Shown here one piece after another: positions 6,833 through 11,346 of a DNA stretch of 11,346 bases. The stretch's first letter is position 1. Each line of letters begins with the position of its first letter. Where the stretch lies: contig JAMFST010000342.1 of the NCBI GenBank assembly GCA_026225435.1, positions 1 through 11,346 of the forward strand, written 5' to 3'. This stretch comes from Labilithrix luteola (GTDB lineage: Bacteria; Myxococcota_A; Polyangia; Polyangiales; Polyangiaceae). The notes beneath the pieces were generated by a model. It was given only the letters and a program-made list of their open reading frames with translations. It was not told where the DNA came from and did no database searches. The position numbers and the translations under genes are program-made.

Positions 6833-9808
6833 GTGCCGAGAGCCACTCTCCATCGCCTCGTTCTGGTCGTTGCGATCGTGGTTGCGCTCACGTGCGCTCG
6901 CACCGCGCACGCGGTGAGCTGGCCGTACCTGAAGTGGCACACGATCGAGACGGCGCACTTTCGTATCAACTACTACTCGGGTGAGGAGGAGATCGCCCAG
7001 ACGGTGGGGCGGCTCGCCGAGGACATCCACGGGCGGCTGGCGCCGGCGGTCGGCTGGGCGCCGAAGAGCCGCACCGAGATCCTCCTGACCGACGACTCGG
7101 ACACCGCCAACGGCTCGGCGACCGCGCTGCCGTACAACGCCATCCGCCTGTACGTGACGGCGCCCGACGACCTGTCGCCGCTGGGCGACGTCGACGAGTG
7201 GTACCAGGAGCTGGTCACCCACGAGTACACGCACATCCTCCACACCGATCACATCCACGGCATCCCCGCCTGGGTGAACGCGGTGCTCGGCAAGACGCTC
7301 GCCCCCAACCAGACCGAGCCGCACTGGATGCTCGAGGGGCTCGCCGTCTTCGAGGAGAGCGATCTCACCAGCGGCGGGCGCCTGCGCTCCTCCGAGTGGA
7401 ACATGTTCATGCGGGCCGACGTGCTCGAGGACAACGTGGCGACGCTCGACCAGTTCTCCAACGACGTGCGGCGCTGGCCGCAGGGGAACATCTGGTACCT
7501 GTACGGCTCGTTCTTCATGCGCTGGATCGCCGACACCTACGGGTCGGAGGCGATCCGGAAGATGATCGACGACTACGGCGGGCAGATCGTGCCCTACGGG
7601 ATCAACCGCTCCACGCGGCGGGCGACCGGCAAGACCTTCGAGGAGCTCTACGATCTCTGGATCGCCGACCTGAAGAAGGAGGTGAAGAGCGAGGTCGAAG
7701 GCATCCGCTCGCGCGGGCTGCGCGAAGGAAAGCGCATCACCTTCGGCGGGCAGACGGTGCAACACCCGCGCTTCATCCCCGAGGGGACCTGGCCGGGTCG
7801 CGCCGGCGATGTCCTCTTCTACGAGGACGACGCCCACACCACCGCCGGCCTCTACGCCCTCGACATGAGCGGCAAGCGCACCAGGCCGGGAGCGGCGCCG
7901 GAGAAGCAGCTGATGGCCCGCACCGCCACGGTCTCGGCGCCGACCTGGGATCCCGACGGGCGGCTGTACTTCGACAGCGCCGACATCGTGCACAACATCT
8001 TCGCCTACAACGATCTGGCGACGATGGCCGCCGGCGAGATCGGCGTGCGCGGGCTCGAAGGGAACCGGCAGCGGCTCACCGAGGGGGCGCGCGCCTCCGA
8101 TCCCGACGTCTCCCCCGACGGGCGACAGATCGTCTTCTGCACCAACCACCGCGGCACGCGCTACCTGCAGATCGCCGACGTCGATCACTCGGCTGGCGAC
8201 GGCACCGCGCCGAAGCTCACCAACGTCCACGCGCTGGTGAAGAGCTACCGCTTCGAGCAGGCCTACGCGCCGCGCTGGTCACCCGACGGCAAGACCATCG
8301 CCTACAGCGTCTGGGTGAAGGGCGGCTACCGCGACATCCGCCTGGTCGACGTCGCCACCGGCACCGTGCGCAACGTCACCTCCGACCGCGCCATCGAGAG
8401 CGGCCCGTCGTTCTCGAAGGATGGCCGCTGGCTCTTCTTCCACTCGGATCGTACCAGCGTCACCAACGTCTACGCCTTCGAGCTCGCCAGCGGGCGGCTG
8501 ATGCAGGTGACCAACGTGCTCGGCGGCGCCTACCAGCCGGAGACCTCGCCGGACGGCAAGACGCTGGTGTACGTCGGCTACACGCACGAGGGCTTCGATC
8601 TGTTCTCCATGCCGCTCGACGAGAGCAAGTGGACGGTGGCCGAGCCCTACTCCGACGTCCGCCCCGCGCCGCCGCCGGAGCCGCACGCGCGTACCTTCCC
8701 GGTGCAGGACTACTCGCCGTTCGAGACGCTGCGCCCGCGCAAGTACAGCGTCATGATCAACCAGGGGGACTTCGGCTACCAGACGACCCTCACCGTCAGC
8801 GGGACCGATCTGGCGTCGTGGCACTCGCTCACCGGCAACATCACCTCGGCCTTCGACAAGCCCGGCTTCCAGGGTGCGCTCAGCTACACGTACAGCCGCC
8901 TCCCCTTCGACGTGGGGCTCGGGGTGTATCGCTCGCTCTCCGCCCGCGGAGGGTTCGGTGCCGGGTCTTTCCAGCCGACGGTGACGCAGGAATCGGTCGG
9001 GGGGAGCGCGTCGATCACCGTCCCCATCAACCATCCGTTCGACTCGCAGAGCGTCAACCTGACATACAGCTTCCAGCGCGTCGGCTTCGACTTCCAGCTG
9101 CCGAAGAGCGCCTTCGATCCGTACAACATCCCCACCATCCCCACGGCGGGCTTCGTCGGCGCGCTGCACCTCGGCTGGTCGTACTCGAGCGTCGAGCAGT
9201 ACGTGTGGAGCGTCTCGCCCGAGCGCGGGCTCGGCCTCAGCGCCAACTTCGATCTCACCGACCCGGCGCTGGCGAGCGACTACCATGGGTACGACGCCAG
9301 CGTGAACGCGCAGTTCTACCAGCCGATGCCCTGGCTGCGGAACCACGTGCTCGCGCTCCACGCCGGGGGAGGCGTGAGCGGCGGCGACTTCCCCGGGCGG
9401 GGCGCCTTCTACGTCGGCGGCTTCGTCGACGAGCCGGTCATCACTTCTGTACAAAATACCATCGTGCAGGGGGGCATCCTCCTGCGCGGCTACCCCGTGG
9501 TCGCCGAGAGCGGCGCGTACTACGCGCTCTTCAACGCCGAGTACCGCTTCCCCATCCTCAACTTCGAGCACGGGCCGTCGACGCTGCCGATCTTCCTCCA
9601 GCGGGTGAACGGGAACCTGTTCGTCGACTACGGCAGCGCGTTCAACACGCCGGAGACCGCGGAGTTCAAGACGGGCAGCGGCGCCGAGCTGTGGTTCGAC
9701 TTCACCTTCGGGTACGTGATCGACATGACCTTCCGCCTCGGGTACGCCCACGGCTGGGCGAGCGAAGGGCTCGACAAGGTCTACTTCGTCGCCGCAGTCC
9801 CCTTCTGA
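6833..9808 (+). CDS. Exported metallopeptidase - beta-propeller - Omp85-like barrel fusion
   Basis: A 991-residue protein with a clear signal peptide (cut after ARTAHA, about residue 27), starting at GTG 6833; no closer in-frame alternative is seen upstream. Module 1 (about 28-285) is a gluzincin-like peptidase: HEYTH at H130-H134 gives the two histidine ligands and the catalytic Glu, and E168 in LEGLAVFEE is the likely third ligand, as in peptidase MA-like enzymes. Module 2 (about 300-610) has six recognisable PD40/TolB-like propeller blades, with SPDG motifs at S427, S483 and S572 and variants between. Module 3 (about 640-991) looks like an Omp85-superfamily barrel: alternating strands, RGY at R885-Y887, then FNAEYRFPI, and a terminal Phe typical of outer-membrane barrels. 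All key peptidase residues are present, so it may be active, facing either the periplasm or the surface. No substrate can be named. It appears to stand alone, and its 3' end faces a convergent lipoprotein gene. Confidence 0.88.
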   Translation: MPRATLHRLVLVVAIVVALTCARTAHAVSWPYLKWHTIETAHFRINYYSGEEEIAQTVGRLAEDIHGRLAPAVGWAPKSRTEILLTDDSDTANGSATALPYNAIRLYVTAPDDLSPLGDVDEWYQELVTHEYTHILHTDHIHGIPAWVNAVLGKTLAPNQTEPHWMLEGLAVFEESDLTSGGRLRSSEWNMFMRADVLEDNVATLDQFSNDVRRWPQGNIWYLYGSFFMRWIADTYGSEAIRKMIDDYGGQIVPYGINRSTRRATGKTFEELYDLWIADLKKEVKSEVEGIRSRGLREGKRITFGGQTVQHPRFIPEGTWPGRAGDVLFYEDDAHTTAGLYALDMSGKRTRPGAAPEKQLMARTATVSAPTWDPDGRLYFDSADIVHNIFAYNDLATMAAGEIGVRGLEGNRQRLTEGARASDPDVSPDGRQIVFCTNHRGTRYLQIADVDHSAGDGTAPKLTNVHALVKSYRFEQAYAPRWSPDGKTIAYSVWVKGGYRDIRLVDVATGTVRNVTSDRAIESGPSFSKDGRWLFFHSDRTSVTNVYAFELASGRLMQVTNVLGGAYQPETSPDGKTLVYVGYTHEGFDLFSMPLDESKWTVAEPYSDVRPAPPPEPHARTFPVQDYSPFETLRPRKYSVMINQGDFGYQTTLTVSGTDLASWHSLTGNITSAFDKPGFQGALSYTYSRLPFDVGLGVYRSLSARGGFGAGSFQPTVTQESVGGSASITVPINHPFDSQSVNLTYSFQRVGFDFQLPKSAFDPYNIPTIPTAGFVGALHLGWSYSSVEQYVWSVSPERGLGLSANFDLTDPALASDYHGYDASVNAQFYQPMPWLRNHVLALHAGGGVSGGDFPGRGAFYVGGFVDEPVITSVQNTIVQGGILLRGYPVVAESGAYYALFNAEYRFPILNFEHGPSTLPIFLQRVNGNLFVDYGSAFNTPETAEFKTGSGAELWFDFTFGYVIDMTFRLGYAHGWASEGLDKVYFVAAVPF

Positions 9809-9828
9809 CCGCGCGGCGCGAAGGTCAG
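9805..9828. terminator. Inverted repeat spanning two convergent stop codons
   Basis: CTGACC (9805-9810) and GGTCAG (9823-9828) form a 6-base stem around a 12-base GC-rich loop. The arms contain the stop codons of both convergent genes (TGA 9806-9808 on +, TCA 9825-9827 read on -). It could act as a bidirectional terminator, but no T-run follows on either strand, so support is weak. Confidence 0.3.
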
Positions 9829-10331
9829 TTCTGGCCGAGGCGGATGGTGGCGAAGTGGACGTTCTCGCTCGGCGGGACGTTGTCCGGCTGCTCGACCTTC
9901 TCGCCGAGGAGGCCGACGTCGCCGTCGGAGCGGGTCTCGCTCGCCAGGCGCCAGCCGCCGAACTTGCTGGTCCACTTCTGCTTGATGGTGGTGAGCTTCA
10001 GCTCCTCCTCGTCGAGACGGAACCAGGAGACGCGCACGGAGACGTCCGCCTCCTCGTCCTTCTTCACCATCTTGATGCCGATGAGCTCGGCATCGGCGAC
10101 GCGGATGCGGCTGCCCCAGGCCTTGTGGTGCTCCACGAAGGCGGCCTGGTTCTTCTCGCCCGGGGCGATCGACTCGGCGGCGAGCTCCATGCGTCCGAAG
10201 CGGAGATTGTTGGTGAAGTCGGTGGCAATCTGCTGCGCCGAGGCGCCGCCGGTCTGTCCCAGGCAGCCGATCACGGTGAAGGCGAGAGTGCCGGCGAGAG
10301 CGAGGCTGGCGAGTCGGACGGTGCTGCGCAT
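9825..10331 (-). CDS. Small lipoprotein, possibly NTF2-like fold
   Basis: With the ATG at 10329-10331 the product is 168 residues, starting MRSTVRL with a hydrophobic stretch and the lipobox VIGC (Cys23). That gives a textbook lipoprotein signal and is preferred over the TTG 36 bases upstream, which would place extra residues before the signal. The mature part begins with an alpha-helical segment, then shows alternating charged and hydrophobic strands (EADVSVRVSW, LTTIKQKW, GGWRLASE). This pattern resembles NTF2-like/DUF4878-type lipoproteins, but that is a fold guess, not a family match. Function is unknown. It is convergent with the barrel fusion gene, 16 bases away, and divergent from the small basic protein gene. 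No strong Shine-Dalgarno sequence is visible. Confidence 0.75.
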   Translation of the reverse strand: MRSTVRLASLALAGTLAFTVIGCLGQTGGASAQQIATDFTNNLRFGRMELAAESIAPGEKNQAAFVEHHKAWGSRIRVADAELIGIKMVKKDEEADVSVRVSWFRLDEEELKLTTIKQKWTSKFGGWRLASETRSDGDVGLLGEKVEQPDNVPPSENVHFATIRLGQN

Positions 10332-10415
10332 GGCCCGACTAAGCCAGCCGCGGGAGGACGGGGCCAAGAATTCGGTTGCCAGCCACGGGCGATCCGAGGC
10401 ACGGTGCCGCCCCTC

Positions 10416-10589
10416 ATGGGAAAGTTCGACCGTCGCAACTCGCAGAAGATGAAGCGCCGCAAGGCTCAGACGAAGAAGAAGGAGAAGCTCGCCCGTCTTC
10501 GTGCGCCCTCGGCCGCCAAGAAGTCGGCTTCCCCCGCGAAGAAGTCCGCCAAGAAGTCGGCCGCGCCGAAGGCCGCAGCCGCCGTCTGA
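10416..10589 (+). CDS. 57-residue lysine-rich protein, MGKFDRR type
   Basis: The ATG at 10416 opens a 57-codon frame. The N-terminal half (MGKFDRRNSQKMKRRKAQTK) is strongly basic and predicted helical. The C-terminal half is a low-complexity Lys/Ala/Ser/Pro tail with repeated KKSA units, similar in composition to histone H1-like bacterial tails. Such a protein would bind nucleic acid or ribosomes. The MGKxDRR opening recalls the small ribosomal protein Thx of Thermus, but the resemblance is limited to a few residues. Good support that it is a real gene comes from the intrinsic terminator 24 bases after its stop. No convincing ribosome-binding site is visible. A much longer frame runs through this start from 9855, but it is antisense to the lipoprotein gene, so the short form is preferred. 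Confidence 0.65.
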   Translation: MGKFDRRNSQKMKRRKAQTKKKEKLARLRAPSAAKKSASPAKKSAKKSAAPKAAAAV

Positions 10590-10612
10590 ACGACGACTGA
10601 GCGATGTAGCAA

Positions 10613-10653
10613 CGCAGCGCGAGGCTAGCTCCTCGGCGCTGCGGCTCGCTTTT
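10613..10653 (+). terminator. Intrinsic terminator of the basic-protein gene
   Basis: CGCAGCGCGAGG (10613-10624) pairs with CCTCGGCGCTGCG (10631-10643), leaving one bulged base and a 6-base loop (CTAGCT). A T-run at 10650-10653 follows six bases later. The opposite strand lacks a T-run, so it serves + strand transcripts. Confidence 0.75.
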
Positions 10654-10700
10654 GTGGTGTCGACCGCGAAACCAGCAGGCCCAGGCCCAGGCGCAGCGGC

Positions 10701-10949
10701 TCAGCCCGTGGATTCGGCGACGGCGTCTTGCCGACTGCGGACTTCCAGCCGGTAGCGGCTGTTGATCGTCTCGATGTAGAAGACCTCGCGGCCCGCGAGA
10801 CGGAGCACCCGCTTGACCGGCGTGGTCACGTACTCGTGCATGCCGTCCGGAAACTCGATGACGACCACGGAGCCCTTGCGTGGCGCTCTCACGAGTCGAC
10901 CCGAGACCGCGCGCGAGCCCTTCCCGAGCTTCCGGAGAACCACGTCCAC
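10701..10949 (-). CDS. Small 82-residue uncharacterised protein
   Basis: The GTG start at 10947-10949 has a well-placed AGGA (10957-10960 on the + strand as TCCT), seven bases upstream, which supports both the gene and the start. The product is basic at the N-terminus and then shows several short beta-type segments (GSVVVIEFPDG, EYVTTPV, REVFYIETI, RYRLEVR). This suggests a small SH3-like or other beta-barrel domain. There are no membrane segments, no signal peptide and no cysteine pairs. I do not recognise the family. It is divergent from thymidine kinase, with 152 bases between the starts; its 3' end faces the terminator of the basic-protein gene. Confidence 0.62.
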   Translation of the reverse strand: MDVVLRKLGKGSRAVSGRLVRAPRKGSVVVIEFPDGMHEYVTTPVKRVLRLAGREVFYIETINSRYRLEVRSRQDAVAESTG

Positions 10950-11007
10950 GAGACAATCCTAGCATCGTCCGTTGGCTCGTCTACCGGGCTCGGATGGACA
11001 GCCGAAT

Positions 11008-11020
11008 CGTGTCCGACACG
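11008..11020. promoter_or_regulatory. 13-base palindrome in the divergent gap before tdk
   Basis: CGTGTC-C-GACACG is a perfect palindrome with a one-base centre, lying between the divergent 82-residue gene and tdk. It could be a dimeric repressor site. It also overlaps the first arm of the RNA structures proposed for the tdk leader, so its role is ambiguous. Confidence 0.35.
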
Positions 11021-11075
11021 GGCGCCGCTGTCGGTGGATCGCGCGACGGCGTGGGGCGCGGCTGTCGCGCGTTTT
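11013..11075 (+). promoter_or_regulatory. Candidate transcription attenuator in the tdk leader
   Basis: GCGCGACGGC (11041-11050) pairs fully with GCTGTCGCGC (11061-11070), ten pairs including one G-U, followed by TTTT at 11072-11075. This is a standard intrinsic terminator shape, placed 26 bases before the tdk start. No + strand gene ends nearby that would need it. Upstream, CCGACA (11013-11018) can pair with TGTCGG (11029-11034). That second arm can alternatively pair with the first terminator arm (11026-11033 with 11044-11051, eight pairs), which would prevent the terminator. The layout is that of an attenuator; the signal sensed is unknown. Confidence 0.45.
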
Positions 11076-11101
11076 GCCCGCAGATCGGCTAGACGGGGCC
11101 C

Positions 11102-11346
11102 ATGGTGGAACACGGCGAGCACCTGGCGCGGATGGCGCATCCGACCGGAGTGCACGGGTGCGTGGAAGTAGTCTGTGGCTCGATGTTCAGCGGCAAGACC
11201 GAGGAGCTGCTCCGCCGCATCAAGCGCGCGAAGCTCGCGCGGCTGCCGCTGCAGCTGTTCAAGCCGCGCGTCGACCAGCGCTACGACGCGGTGAAGGTCG
11301 TCTCGCACGAGGGGCTCAACGCCGACGCGGTGCCGGTGGCGAACGC
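11102..11346 (+). CDS. tdk: Thymidine kinase, 3'-truncated by window edge
   Basis: The first 81 codons are present. The P-loop GSMFSGKT (residues 26-33) followed by EELLRRIKRAKLAR, then LFKPRVDQRY and VVSHEGL, is the characteristic opening of type II (TK1-like) thymidine kinases. These phosphorylate thymidine with ATP to dTMP in the salvage pathway. Family members from Gram-positive bacteria and Bacteroidetes share this GSMFSG form of the P-loop. The zinc-binding and lasso regions would lie beyond the window. An in-frame TAG at 11090-11092 makes the ATG at 11102 the earliest start; the GGGG just before it is a poor ribosome site. Later starts at 11132 or 11150 (GTG) would still keep the P-loop. 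The upstream leader may contain an attenuator. Confidence 0.93.
   Translation, partial: MVEHGEHLARMAHPTGVHGCVEVVCGSMFSGKTEELLRRIKRAKLARLPLQLFKPRVDQRYDAVKVVSHEGLNADAVPVAN

Noticed and set aside
7198..10452. A 1084-codon open frame on the + strand overlapping the peptidase-barrel gene
   Set aside because: Its translation is Arg/Ala/Gly/His-rich with no motif, as expected for an out-of-phase frame in GC-rich DNA. The overlapping frame from 6833 has a signal peptide, a metal site and clear domains.
10676..10695. Short tandem CAGGCC-type repeats
   Set aside because: Only about three 6-base units with GC-biased composition; no function suggested by the position between two 3' ends.
10950..11101. 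Possible tRNA or structured small RNA gene in the gap before tdk
   Set aside because: No cloverleaf or T-loop consensus could be found. The inverted repeats are better explained as a terminator-like leader of tdk.
10728..11171. A + strand frame crossing the 82-residue gene and the tdk leader
   Set aside because: It is antisense to a gene with a good ribosome site and overlaps the start of tdk. Its product has no recognisable features.

Overview
The window is very GC-rich coding DNA, with strongly GC-biased third codon positions and short intergenic gaps. I read it as a Myxococcota (deltaproteobacterial) chromosome, or a metagenomic relative. The main pointers are the base composition, a PilZ-like domain of the type expanded in myxobacteria (TIGR02266-like), several lipoproteins and large exported proteins, and a tiny lysine-rich protein starting MGKFDRR. 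The genus cannot be fixed from the sequence. I see no insertion sequence, CRISPR array, tRNA, rRNA or phage gene, and no gene-free stretch longer than about 150 bases.

Left part (1-4291, + strand): the 3' end of a clan GH-A type glycoside hydrolase, cut by the window edge; then polyphosphate kinase 1 (ppk1) with an unusual proline-rich N-terminal extension of about 100 residues. An ATGA stop/start overlap joins ppk1 to a small exported lipoprotein with a PPC/DUF296 domain. This pair runs into a convergent MgtC/DUF4010 membrane protein gene (4273-5640, - strand), with the two 3' ends overlapping by 19 bases.

Middle (5641-9808, + strand): after a 119-base divergent gap with a 12-base-period repeat comes a PilZ-like protein with a helical N-terminal half and no RxxxR motif. 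It is followed by a 991-residue exported protein that joins three modules in one chain: a gluzincin-type metallopeptidase (HEYTH...E), a TolB/PD40-like beta-propeller, and an Omp85-like outer-membrane barrel with an RGY motif. This three-part protein is the most distinctive object in the window.

Right part (9809-11346): a convergent NTF2-like lipoprotein gene (- strand); a divergent 57-residue basic protein with a clear intrinsic terminator; a small uncharacterised 82-residue protein (- strand); and the start of thymidine kinase (tdk, + strand), cut by the window edge. The tdk leader carries a terminator-like hairpin and an overlapping alternative pairing that together look like a transcription attenuator.

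Apart from the ppk1-lipoprotein pair, the genes look like independent units, not one pathway. Shared themes are the cell envelope (two lipoproteins, a membrane protein, an outer-membrane fusion protein and a probably secreted hydrolase) and phosphate/nucleotide metabolism (ppk1, tdk).
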